The translations under genes and the position numbers were made by a program. This document shows, in pieces, positions 1 through 9,505 of a DNA stretch of 64,000 nucleotides (the first letter of the stretch is position 1; each line of letters starts with the position of its first letter). This DNA is from Trichosphaerium sp. ATCC 40318 (Eukaryota > Discosea > Flabellinia > Trichosidae), in NCBI GenBank assembly GCA_038496445.1, contig JALMLS010000378.1, forward strand, positions 124,001 to 188,000. The letters run 5' to 3'. A model generated the notes under the pieces. The model saw only the letters and a program-made list of their open reading frames with translations. It did not search any database and was not told the DNA's origin.

Positions 1-332
1 ACGCTTTAAATCTGATGAATAGATAGCGTGGACCTTTTTATTAAGTCCGACAATGTACTTTGCTAGTTTCTCAGCCTGACCTCTTCCAACATCATTTAGA
101 GAAGTATCGAACTGTCCTAAACAGATAATTAGACTCTACGACGCTGTTGATTCTGAAAACAACTAACAGTGCGCAAATACGATCTATAGGTTTATATGTA
201 TCTATTTAGGCTCTCAAACTACGTTGTACCTTGTATCCGTCCAGTTTTGTTATAATCTGTTTGTCCATGACGAATAAGCCAAATCTCGGTGGAGTTTGCA
301 GCGCTAAGCTCAGGTATGTTGTTTACACTCAT
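1..332 (-). CDS. Histidine phosphatase (phosphoglycerate mutase-like), N-terminal part
   Basis: The 5' end of a gene running off the left edge. Exon 1 is 332 to 230 with ATG at 330-332, the intron is 229-117, and exon 2 is 116 to 1 and continues outside the window. Exon 1 encodes WLIRHGQTDYNKTGRIQ, the RHG catalytic signature of the histidine phosphatase superfamily with the phosphorylated histidine. Exon 2 begins GQFDTSLNDVGRGQAEKLAK and reaches AIYSSDLKR, the second hallmark block of cofactor-dependent phosphoglycerate mutase and fructose-2,6-bisphosphatase-like enzymes. The splice joins Q and G in phase exactly where the family has QGQ. These enzymes remove or move phosphate on small metabolites; the substrate cannot be told from the N-terminus. 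The start lies about 110 bp from the start of the divergent F-box/LRR gene. Confidence 0.85.
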
Positions 333-441
333 ACTATTCTAAAAAGTTGCTCACGTTTGCAAAAACAGTTCAATGAACCAAGTTTCCACTTAACTTGATT
401 TGCTTAAGGCAGTACGACTCCTCAACGTTTGGTTACAACAA
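333..441. promoter_or_regulatory. Short divergent intergenic promoter region
   Basis: 109 bp separate the ATG of the minus-strand phosphatase from the ATG of the plus-strand F-box/LRR gene, so both promoters must lie here or overlap the coding ends. I see no clear TATA box. This is inferred from gene orientation only. Confidence 0.4.
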
Positions 442-2055
442 ATGATGAATTTCTCAGGGATTTCGGTAGATCAAGCGCTTGCTTACTACTATGAGAACCA
501 TAAAAAAGCGTATACTAAAATAAAGGGAGAACAAATCAAAACTTTTGTAAAACAAGTTGAAAGCATATTAGACGCCGCAAATATAAGTGTAGCTAAACGC
601 TTAGATGATTTACTTTACAAACAAATTGATACTGCCATCTATACAACCAATCAACCGTCAGTACCTTCTAAGGACCTTACAGTACCTAAACGCAAAGAAC
701 TAAAGAGGTATGGACCAACATTTCGTATGATGAATTGTTTTTTTGTTTGTTTGTTTTTTTTACTAACACGTGGTACCAAAAGTGTACAATATATGATCCA
801 TGAGGAACAAAGTATATTAGAGTTTCCTATAGAGATTATTTCAAATATTTTTCATTACACAAAACACAATGCAAGGTTTTCTGCCGCTCAATCATGTAAG
901 TTATTTTCCAATGTTATTCATGATATTGTGGGATACGAGACAGTTTATCTCTCAAGTATTTTCGATATTCTAAAGGTTAGACAGTATAAAGGCATAATGG
1001 ACAACAGTCTCATTATAATACATGAAGATAGATACCTTAGTATCTATCAATTGTTATCTGGGTGTCGTAGCATAAAAATATCAAACTGGTGTGGCAATAA
1101 TCTCAGAGCAATCGCAAGCGCTCGATCTATTGACCTAAGCGATTCATTCAGAATAACTGATGAAAGCATACAAGACTTGAAAGGAGTTCATACAATTAAC
1201 TTAAGCGACTGTATGGTAACAGATAAAGGTATACAAGCTTTGAGAGGAGTACATACAATTGACATTCGACATTGTGATGCTGTGACAGATGAAGGGTTAA
1301 AAGCCTTGGAAGGAGTTCATAGCATTAACCTTCGCTATTGTACCAAAGTGACGGATGAAGGTATAAGTAAGTTGAAAGGAGTGCACACAATTGATCTCAC
1401 AATGTGTAAGCATATAAGTGATAAAGGTATAAGTAAGTTGAAAGGAGTTCACACTATTGACCTCTCAATGTGTGATCAAATAACAGATGAAGCCTTAAAA
1501 GCGTTGACAGGAGTCCATTCAATATACTTAGCAGGATGCCATCGAGTTACTGATGAAGGCATAAAATCATTGAAAGGTGTTCATACTATTGATCTTAGTA
1601 GTTGTTGCCGTATAACAGATGAAGGTGTAAAAGCATTAAAAGGGGTACACACAATTGAGCTCAGCTATGTGACAGTTACAGATGCAGGTATCAAAGCATT
1701 GAAAGGAGTTCATACCATTACTCTCCGATATTGTAACACAGTGACGGATGAAGGGATAAAAGCTCTGAGAGATGTACATACAATTACCCTCTACCATTGC
1801 AACCAAGTTACAGATGAAGGGATAAAAGCGTTGAATGGTGTTTATAGCATCAGTTTGTGGTTTATGCACTCAGTGACAGATGAAGGGATAAAAGCTTTAA
1901 AAGGTGTACACACTGTTACTCTTCATGAGTGTGGTCGAGTGACAGATGAAGGGATAAACGCATTGAAAGATGTACCTAAAATTTATATCAATCATTGTAG
2001 CCAGGTTACAGATGAAGGTATAAAAGCTCTGAATGGTATTCATATTACCACCTAG
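442..2055 (+). CDS. F-box / leucine-rich repeat protein
   Basis: Predicted exons are 442-707 and 783-2055, about 512 aa. The 75-nt piece 708-782 has a GTATGG donor, a long T tract, a TACTAAC branch-point match and an AG end. It is a multiple of three, so the ORF stays open through it and gains a false hydrophobic segment. After the splice comes an F-box-like stretch (ILEFPIEIISNIFHYTKHNA). About twelve near-identical 23-24 residue repeats follow, of the form VTDEGIKALKGVHTIDLS.C, the cysteine-containing LRR type seen with F-box proteins. The roughly 90 N-terminal residues match nothing I recognise. The likely role is substrate recognition in an SCF ubiquitin ligase. An upstream in-frame TTG at 400 is not used as the start. 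High repeat similarity suggests recent repeat expansion. Confidence 0.8.
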   Translation: MMNFSGISVDQALAYYYENHKKAYTKIKGEQIKTFVKQVESILDAANISVAKRLDDLLYKQIDTAIYTTNQPSVPSKDLTVPKRKELKRYGPTFRMMNCFFVCLFFLLTRGTKSVQYMIHEEQSILEFPIEIISNIFHYTKHNARFSAAQSCKLFSNVIHDIVGYETVYLSSIFDILKVRQYKGIMDNSLIIIHEDRYLSIYQLLSGCRSIKISNWCGNNLRAIASARSIDLSDSFRITDESIQDLKGVHTINLSDCMVTDKGIQALRGVHTIDIRHCDAVTDEGLKALEGVHSINLRYCTKVTDEGISKLKGVHTIDLTMCKHISDKGISKLKGVHTIDLSMCDQITDEALKALTGVHSIYLAGCHRVTDEGIKSLKGVHTIDLSSCCRITDEGVKALKGVHTIELSYVTVTDAGIKALKGVHTITLRYCNTVTDEGIKALRDVHTITLYHCNQVTDEGIKALNGVYSISLWFMHSVTDEGIKALKGVHTVTLHECGRVTDEGINALKDVPKIYINHCSQVTDEGIKALNGIHITT

Positions 2056-2464
2056 TAACAAAGAACACTACATGACGATCCTCTGTAAATGAAAACCATT
2101 TTTTTAGACTTGTAATTTATATTGCGTTGTTCCTTAAACAACACAAACCATTGATTACTTTGATGCATTATAACCCAATTGAAAAAGAACAACTCATAGT
2201 TCTTGAGAGAGTTTAGTTTTTACAGTCAATTTAGGTGGCAAACAAACACAAAAAGTCACACATGAATAGCCGAAATGTGACACCTTTTTGGTTATTACGT
2301 GTAGGCAATCGAAGACGTTTGAAGCTCGTATGCCAATTAATAGTCGTTGAATAATGTAAATTCCAGAAATATGCTTAACACGTGATTACATGATCTTGTG
2401 GGTTTTTTTGAACAACGATCAAAATTGACTATCAATCAACATAGTTCTCGGTTACAAAGCGTTG
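2056..2464. other. Intergenic, no gene seen
   Basis: About 410 bp between two plus-strand genes. It is AT-rich with several short T runs. It should hold the 3' end of the LRR gene and the promoter of the Nup53 gene, but I see no defined element. Confidence 0.5.
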
Positions 2465-3399
2465 ATGTTTACTACACCCACTAAAACTCCAGCCGCTCAA
2501 AATTACGAGCAATCTCCATTGCGCGGCGGTTATAAAACTCCCGTACGACCAACGCAACCACAAACGGCCAGAACACCCGGAGGATCCCTTTCAGCGCATT
2601 TATTTTCTGCAAACGGAATGCCAAGTCCCACAGGACCTGCACGTGTATCTTCAAGGCCTGAAACTTCTCCCTATCGACCAAAGAGTACCAAGAAACAAAC
2701 TTCAATGCCAATATCTTCATACTATGACGTACGTACCGAAAACAAGCCACTTTATTAAAAAAAGTTTATTAATACAAATTGACGTTCTATCTTTACGTTT
2801 TAGTCTTCCTTGCTACTAATCCACTACCAAGGATGACGATGAACAAACTCCAGCACGTAAGTAATCGCGCCTTCGGCATGCTCTACGCCTTAAACCAATA
2901 ACAACTGTTAGCAACGCCACGTGCATCAGTTTTACCTTATAGAACCAATGTCGCTTCGTCTGGAAAAAGAAACTGTTGGGTTACTGTTTTTGGCTTCCCA
3001 CGTGATTACCATTCTGCTGTAGTAGCATCTTTTAAAGAACATGGTGCAATAGAACGCATAGAGCAAGCGCAGGTGCCTCATACCTTGAATTTTCTTCCGT
3101 CATTGAAGATATTATGTTTACACCGTTTCCTGATCACAGTCTTATCGTAGAGTGGAGGAAACTGGTTTCATATTTGTTACAGTACACCTGAAGCAGCAGA
3201 AGCAGCTTTGTCTAAGAACCACATGATCTTGGATGGAAACATTATGATTGGCGTCAGAAATTGCATTCATGATGCTGATGATGGTTTTAACAATGATGCT
3301 CCATCTCCTCCCCCAAATCTCGTAGCCACCCCTAAAAAAGCGCCATACAAACCTGAAGGCTATACACCAACACCAACGTACGATAATGAAACGAAATAA
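2465..3399 (+). CDS. NUP35: Nucleoporin Nup53/Nup35 (MPPN/RRM-type)
   Basis: Exons are 2465-2728, 2832-2856 (25 nt), 2912-3072 and 3151-3399, about 232 aa, all phase-consistent. Intron 1 ends just after a TACTAAT branch point. The N-terminal 95 residues are Pro/Thr/Ser-rich with TPTKTPAA and KTPVRPTQP motifs. The centre has NCWVTVFGFPRDYHSAVV, then GNWFHICYSTPEAAEAALSK, then NIMIGVRNC. This matches the order of the RRM-like MPPN domain of Nup35/Nup53 (WVTVFGFP, W.HI.Y, A..AL, .IMIGV..C), which dimerises and sits in the inner ring of the nuclear pore with Nup155/Nup93. The tail after the domain is short and Pro/Lys-rich; the family's C-terminal amphipathic helix is not obvious. An in-frame TTG precedes the ATG. 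Confidence 0.88.
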
Positions 3400-3988
3400 A
3401 AATCGTTTATACTGGAGGTACTTATGTCTTCATTCAGCCAGTATCAAGTGGACGCTGCATATAGAAGTACTTGGTTCTCTTCTGCAATTACCTATATCCG
3501 AGATTCGCTGACAATGTAATCGACACTTCATATAATGGAGTTAACTGTACTAATTGTAATAAAATTCATAAAGGCTGGACATTAAAAACAGTAAAACTCT
3601 TTGTGTGCTTGGGCGACCAAAACACTTGAAATACTTGGTTGCACGAAACTTGTAATTTTCAATGATGTGTGACCAATCTAAGTACCAATTGTAGAAGTGC
3701 CTCACTCTTATCCAGGTAACCGAGCAAAATGAACGTCACTATTGGCACTAGTGACGGTGACTGTCACGTGATCACTAAACTGGACATAAATAGTATTATG
3801 TTAAACAGTTCAACTAGACAAATGACACTCAATACAGCGCTCGAGAAGGATATTTTATTGCCCATAACTAATTTTCATATTAAATCGCTAACATAGTTTT
3901 AAAAAAGCAACGCTTTACATAAATAAACCAGCCTTTGCAACAATTTTCCAAGGAACAGTTCTTTTGGGTTATTCTGTTTTTGGGCAGT
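3400..3988. other. Intergenic between convergent genes
   Basis: About 590 bp between the Nup53 stop and the stop of the minus-strand F-box-like gene. It contains a GTCACGTGATC block near 3764 and AATAAA-like signals near 3920 on the plus strand. No convincing coding exon was found. Confidence 0.4.
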
Positions 3989-4873
3989 TCAGTACACGCC
4001 AAATTCATCCACAAAAAAGCCACATTGAACGCCTGTATGAGTGATGCCCGCTAAACAATAACAATAAAATACTAATGAAGAGATGTTTTTGTAGCCATGT
4101 ATTTCCTTGAAGAGTGTGCCTTCCAAACTTTTCATCTCAGAAATTATTTTTGAAAGATTGAGTTCCCACTCCTTTTGCTTTTTCTCAAAATCATCACCAT
4201 TGCGGTATACCCCTTCTCTAAAGTTCTTAGTTACACCATGACATTTCATCTCAGATACAGTACTATCAACGTCAAATTCCAACAAACGCTGTGCTTCATA
4301 TTCAGTAGAATGTTTGTCTGTTTCCTGTTCTTTGTCTAGAAACACCCTCGCTTCACCAATCTCATAATCATCAGGGTTAAAGAACTCACCTGTATCATCA
4401 AACTGAAAAGCAACATACTCATATAATGAGTTAAAACCCTCACAAGGTTTCAAGAAAAAAGAATGACACTCAGGATTACCACCTGTAAACTCTAAATTTG
4501 TTGACCATTTTTTAGCCAACACGTGACAATGAATGAGATCTCTTGATATTAATTCTTCTTTTGAGCGCTCCATTGGCACTTGAGGTGGTATACCTTTACT
4601 TTTAAAGTATAATTCACCTCTTCCAGAGACTGCAATGCCGTTGTGGGCTACATACATGAAAAGTTGCTGATCTTGCTTAAAACACGATGCCTTGTTTATA
4701 TAACTACTCCAGAAGCGTTTGTCATCTCTAATAATGCCCTGATTGCTTTTACAAGCCATACTAAAGTGAATAACATCTTTAACGCTTATTTGTACAAATA
4801 TTTCTTCCTTGTAAATCTCATTGGGTATTTGGAGAGTTGTTAAAGGTTCTGCAGATAGTATCAGCTTTGCCAT
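3989..4873 (-). CDS. F-box-like protein of unknown C-terminal domain
   Basis: Single-exon ORF of 294 aa with ATG at 4871-4873. Residues about 10-50 (LQIPNEIYKEEIFVQISVKD, then an ACKSNQGII segment) have the spacing of an F-box: Pro at position 3 of the helix, a hydrophobic core, then a Cys-Lys step. The rest is mixed alpha/beta with no motif I know; residues 100-200 are acidic with many Glu and aromatic residues. F-box proteins couple targets to the Skp1-Cullin ubiquitin ligase, but that role is inferred only from the N-terminus. Lack of introns is unusual here and may mark an expanded lineage-specific family. Unspliced antisense ORFs over it are shadows. Confidence 0.65.
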   Translation of the reverse strand: MAKLILSAEPLTTLQIPNEIYKEEIFVQISVKDVIHFSMACKSNQGIIRDDKRFWSSYINKASCFKQDQQLFMYVAHNGIAVSGRGELYFKSKGIPPQVPMERSKEELISRDLIHCHVLAKKWSTNLEFTGGNPECHSFFLKPCEGFNSLYEYVAFQFDDTGEFFNPDDYEIGEARVFLDKEQETDKHSTEYEAQRLLEFDVDSTVSEMKCHGVTKNFREGVYRNGDDFEKKQKEWELNLSKIISEMKSLEGTLFKEIHGYKNISSLVFYCYCLAGITHTGVQCGFFVDEFGVY

Positions 4874-5431
4874 GTATGCTGGAAAATTATGGTGTTCTTA
4901 CTTTCTTTGACTTTTTTATTTGCACCAACATCACATGTTCAAGGTTGTAATGCAATTGTTTTCGTATGATTAGGCCTTTTTTGTACACGATGCTACTTAG
5001 CTGTGATGGTCAATATTGGAACCCGACATAGTCGAGGTTTGACCAAGGAATGTAGACTTTATTATACAAAAACAATAATGTTTTGTTTTTAGAAGTTGTA
5101 CGAAGTGAGGTTGTAATATGTGATAAGGCGCCTGTGCTAGCGACACTTGCAATGATATGGGAATGCCGCCAAGTTGCTACAAGTCATAAAAAGGCAGCTC
5201 ACTGCTGCTGTTACTACTTCCTAGTCAATCTACCTTACTTTGATACGAGACGTGATCGTCTTGTTTTTGGGTCGTGTGACGGAGTTCTTGATTATCGAAA
5301 ACTTCTGTATTTTATTATCTACAATTATGCTACACTTTTCTGGGGTTTTCGTTTTTTTTCACATGTTTTTTGTTTCTTGTTATTCTTAGTTTTTGTTTTT
5401 GTTACCGAAAAAAATAAACGAAAAAAATTCT
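4874..5431. other. Intergenic, non-ATG ORF not accepted
   Basis: About 560 bp between the start of the F-box-like gene and the stop of the WD40 gene, both on the minus strand. A plus-strand open frame (5083-5451) starts only with TTG, is full of Phe/Tyr/Cys and overlaps the end of the WD40 gene, so it is treated as chance. I see nothing else. Confidence 0.4.
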
Positions 5432-8038
5432 TCAATTGCTCTCGCTATTAGCGTCTTCATCTTTAAAAATCCAGCTCTGAGGTGTCGCTCGGTCACTGCT
5501 TCCATCTTCAGACGCTGAACATTGGGCTCGGTAGTCATATATTGCTAGTTTACCAACACTGCAAACAAGTCAGTATCTTGTTTCTCCATGCGAGCGAAAA
5601 AAAAGACATCATTCGTCAAAAAAACGTACTTGTCTGTTACAGCAACAATGCCGTTTAAATGAGGTGCGAATGTTCCTGATGTAGCATATCCTGACTTTGA
5701 TCTAGGACTTCCAGGTAAATCCATTTTATTATGAGCCCTTAAAAGTTAGATATGAGCATGCAAAGTGATAATAGATTTTGAGTTTGTTTAACTAACCAGC
5801 AATTAAGCGTCTGTGACTGATACTCAACCTTCCAAAATGTGAATTCTGATTCACCAAACATTGCTACATTATTGGAATCCTTATCTAGTTGTATATCACC
5901 AATAGCTGTAATGTATTGATCTGAGAATGATCTTGTACTAAACAACAAAAATTAGTCAAAATAAAACCAAATAACTTGATGCATCAAACTCCGTCTTATC
6001 ACTTACAATTTTCTTTTTCTTATATCATAGCTTGATATTGTACCATCTCCAAATCCAAGAAGTACTGTATCATCGTATATCCATTCATGTGTGTAAAGTT
6101 GCTAAAGAACAAGAAATTAGTAATTTATTTTTTCACAAAATGTCCTTCAAAACGTTTTCGTACATATTTTCCTGTGTCGACTTCTATTGCAGGACGTTTT
6201 GGTTTCTCTCTAATATCGAATATATATACACCGCCTACATCTGTTGTACAACTGGCAAGAAATGGATCTAAAGACAACAGTTAAACAAGTTAAGACAGTA
6301 TACAATCATACCTGTTGGATGCCATCTTACACTTCCCACAACACTATCACATGTGCAGTAGACTCCTTGTCCTTTTTCTGAAGATTTCCACATAACATCG
6401 TGGTGCACTTTACAAATATCTGTCACGTGAACAGTACCATCAAAGCCTGTTTGACAAAGGTCATTAAAAAAAAACGGTTTTGAGAAATCAATTAGTACCT
6501 CCGCTTGCCAACAAGGCGCGATTAAATTTGTTACCAGCTATCTCACGGATAGTATCAGTATGGCACTTTATTGGTATGAGCTCTAAACAAAGAGTGTAAG
6601 AGAAATACAGCGACGATTTAAGACAAAAGTGTGATGTTAAGCTGAGAAGAGAAAAAAAAATAGAAAGAAAAAAGTAGGTTTTTTATGGACATACTTCTAG
6701 ATATATAATCTAGCTATAAAATTAGTACGTTCGACTCTCTGTGTTACAGACACTTGAGCTATTGTTATTGTATCATTTACCGCCACACAAACACGTGCCC
6801 AATCAACCCATTCAATATCACAGACCCTCTTTTTCGAAAAAAATTAGAAATCAAGTCGGATTTTTTCAACAAACGTTAAGGACAAGCTTGTCCCCAGTTG
6901 GACATGTGTACTGATAAAAAATTTGAGGTTATTACTCCTAAAATATTCGTACGTCAGTTAGTTTAAGGTGAGACACCATAGGAGCCCCACCATTCTCCTT
7001 TTCTCGACAAATCTCGTACTTCTCATCTATTTGTACAAATATCAACGTGTTATCCGCCTTGTGTTGCGGATCATCGTAACACGTGCCAATAGCGATGTGT
7101 TGAATATTGTCATTTACTGGCTCTGGGTTAAAGCAAGGCCTTGAGAGAGGTGTCGCTTCTACAAGTACGTATTAGATCTTATTTTTCAAAAAAAAACGAA
7201 CACCAAACAAAAACTACAAAAACAGCGAACGGAAGCGTGTTCGGTTGTTTTCTTCTCGAAACTATTTTCTTTGTGGCTGAACAAGGTACACAAAAAAAAA
7301 TACGTACTGTCACTTCTTCTCTTTGAATTTAGCGACGGCGTAAAGTCGTAATACTAAAAACATTAGCGAGATTACCCACGTGGAAGAAATTCTGAAACCC
7401 TTTTTGCTTTAGAAAAAAACGTACTGAGACTAATTTAAGGTCTGAACTATTACTAGAGTGCACCACTTTCCAATCGGCGGAAGCTAATCAAAAATTAATG
7501 ACACTAAATCAAGAAAAAAGTACAAAAACTTTTAATTTACAAAAAAAATTATTTATATTTTCATCTCACGTGACGTTTTGTTTGGAAACTTTTACGCACC
7601 TGCCCACGTGTACCCAAGCATTATATCACTAAATTCGTCGCCATTTTCATCAAACTCTGTATTCAATATGAACTCTGGTAATAGAGGGTGTCCAGGAGGT
7701 AAGTGTGAGAGATTTGTTGTAAATTTTTCAGCTGGCGGTTTGATTTTTTTTGCATTAACTCGCGTATTAACAGGTGATTCAGGCTTTCTCTTCGTTGATA
7801 TATTCACTGTATTATCCTTGCGCACGAGAGGAGGTATTGGGTTTATAAAGCCATCTCTATTGACGTTGTTCTGTTTATCGAAAAAATCATTGTTTTTTTG
7901 CTCCGTAAAGTCCTCTGTAGGTTCACTGGGAGCTGAAGCGCTATCTTCTGTACGTACAGATGGGTCTTTACCATTATCACGTGCCCAATACTCGCGTTTA
8001 GGCCAATATTTATTGTTAAGAAGCAACTGAAGATCCAT
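5432..8038 (-). CDS. WD40-repeat beta-propeller protein (about 11 exons)
   Basis: Starts at ATG 8036-8038 with DLQLLLNNKYWPKREYWARD and a basic/acidic disordered stretch, followed by a chain of short exons. Phase-consistent pieces, in order, include ASADWKVVHSSNSSDLKLVS, HIAIGTCYDDPQHKADNTLI, RVCDIEWVDWARVCVAVNDT, KCHTDTIREIAGN, LLASGGFDGTVHVTDI, SVVGSVRWHP, FLASCTTDVGGVYIFDIREK, VLLGFGDGTISSYDIRKRKL, NNVAMFGESEFTFWKVEY and VGKLAIYDYRAQ. The stop is at 5432-5434. GxDGxVxVxD and IFDIR-type blade ends are clear WD40 signatures; at least five or six blades are visible, so one seven-bladed propeller is likely. I cannot assign a specific orthologue. WD40 propellers are protein-binding scaffolds, and the conserved N-terminal KYWPKREYW could be a diagnostic motif. 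Introns are mostly 45-130 nt with GTACGT-like donors. Confidence 0.75.
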
Positions 8039-9013
8039 TGCCGGCTATATAAAGAGAAATGGAATTTGTTTTTGTTCTGGTTTTTTTTTTTTGTTATTTG
8101 TTTAAGGTGTCAAGGATAATCTAAAAACGCACGTGAGAACGTTAATATAGTATTTTTATACATGTAGAACGAAAATGTGTGGATTAATAAAGGTGTGAGG
8201 GTACTTACGTATTGTGTTTTTTAAATCTCCGTGTATGTTTACAATGATGTAATTCTTGAGGAAGGAACTTAAAAGTGAAATGACTACAACATAATTAGGG
8301 TTTGAGTACTGAAAAGAAAACGTGAAAGACGAACATTTATAAGTTCAATGGAGATAATGGTTTTTTGGGATAAAGTATTTAATAGATGCTCTTGTTGTTA
8401 TATAAGGTATCTATAAGTATGAATACAATGTTGAATTACTTTGACGCTAGTATTAAGAAGTTTTTGAAGTCCTTAAAACAAATCACTTCTATTCATCAGA
8501 ATTAACCCAATTTCTACTACCAAGACTCTTTATCGCGTAGTGATGTATAGTACATGAGGTAATGGTTAAATACTGTGAGCCATGTGGTCTTTTTTATAAA
8601 TTGGGTGTCGAGATATTTATATTGTCAGCAATTCGGACAGGTTTACTGTGACCAAGTGTATGAGTCGCGTTGACGCGTTCATACGGCATAGTGCCTGATA
8701 AGTGTCATTTGTGAAAAAAAAAAACCAAATGAAATATTTTGCCAACATTAGGGCCCTACCGCTCTTGAAGGCTGTGTTATACAATTTATTTTGATACATT
8801 CTCTTTAAACGCACAATGACAAGTAGTTTTCGATGCATTGGAGGCGAGATAGCCGAATTGGTGTAAATAATGAAAAGAAAAAAAGTTGTTACAAAGGTAA
8901 CATATCCTAAGCGATGTCCTACGCGTGGTAAGTGCTGTGAAGCGCGGAGGGAACAGGTGAATGGAAAAGTGTTTTTCAAAGGTGTAAATGCTTAAAAATG
9001 CATAAATCGATTC
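8039..9013. other. Long intergenic region, possible small exon(s)
   Basis: About 975 bp between two minus-strand genes. The minus strand has an open stretch around 8980-8617 with an ATG-led segment reading MHRKLLVIVRLKRMYQNKLY. It is basic and could be an exon of a small ribosomal-like protein, but I could not join it to a full gene. The longer ORF it sits in has only a TTG start. It is not called as a gene. Confidence 0.3.
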
Positions 9014-9378
9014 TCAACGCTTGAATTTTGCTGCTCGTACGTCGTAGTCATCTATTGTGTCATTCATCTCCTTCATTTTCTACAGTTTTGTCAGAAACGC
9101 ATACTTCTGGCGTATTACACGTACCTCATAGTCTTCCATTGCTTTTTGAATAACTACAACACGATACCGTGCTCTACTGAGTGCTTCTTCATCAGCATCA
9201 ACAGAATCAACTACAATCGCGTTGGTACAGTGTTAACTGTCGAGTGTCACGTACAAAAACCAGCTTTGATGAAAAACATCTCCAAAAAGAATCCAGACGC
9301 AAAGAAAAACCCTGTCAATGAACCATAATAGCGCCAGTGACGAGCGACATGCTGTATTCGCCGTGTAAAACTAGACAT
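9014..9378 (-). CDS. Small single-pass mitochondrial membrane protein, UQCC5/SMIM4-like
   Basis: Three exons, 9378-9255, 9210-9125 and 9079-9014, joined through introns of only 44 and 45 nt; all phases agree, giving 91 aa. The N-terminus MSSFTRRIQHVARHWRYYG is basic and matrix-targeting-like. One hydrophobic segment follows (LTGFFFASGFFLEMFFIKAG), then a charged helical tail (DADEEALSRARYR, KMKEMNDTIDDYD). Length, a single TM with FFF.{2}G..(M/L)E..(M/F)IK, and the acidic/basic tail resemble SMIM4 (UQCC5), a complex III assembly factor in the mitochondrial inner membrane. The match is by eye over about 25 residues, so the family name is tentative, but the gene itself is well supported. It lies just upstream of, and divergent from, the mL46 gene, another mitochondrial protein. 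Confidence 0.6.
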
Positions 9379-9505
9379 GTACTAAAAGGCGTACTAGCAC
9401 ACGTAAACTCAGAAGTGATTTGTAATATGACTTCGCACAAAGCTAAAACACGCTAACATTTCTAGTCAATACGCTTCTTTAGTGAAAAGGCACAAAAGAC
9501 CGAGT

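Noticed and set aside
1636-1869. Minus-strand ORF across the LRR repeats
   Set aside because: Antisense shadow of a periodic coding repeat; no independent evidence.
1130-2050. Tandem DNA repeat resembling a CRISPR or satellite
   Set aside because: The periodicity of about 69-72 bp is explained by coding LRR units of 23-24 residues.
5083-5451. 122-codon plus-strand ORF
   Set aside because: Starts with TTG, Phe/Cys-rich, overlaps the 3' end of the well-supported WD40 gene on the other strand.
7578-8030. 150-codon plus-strand ORF
   Set aside because: Antisense to exon 1 of the WD40 gene, which has an ATG, good splice donor and phase continuity.
8617-8979. 120-codon minus-strand ORF
   Set aside because: No ATG at its start and contains T-rich intron-like sequence; only a short internal segment might be coding.
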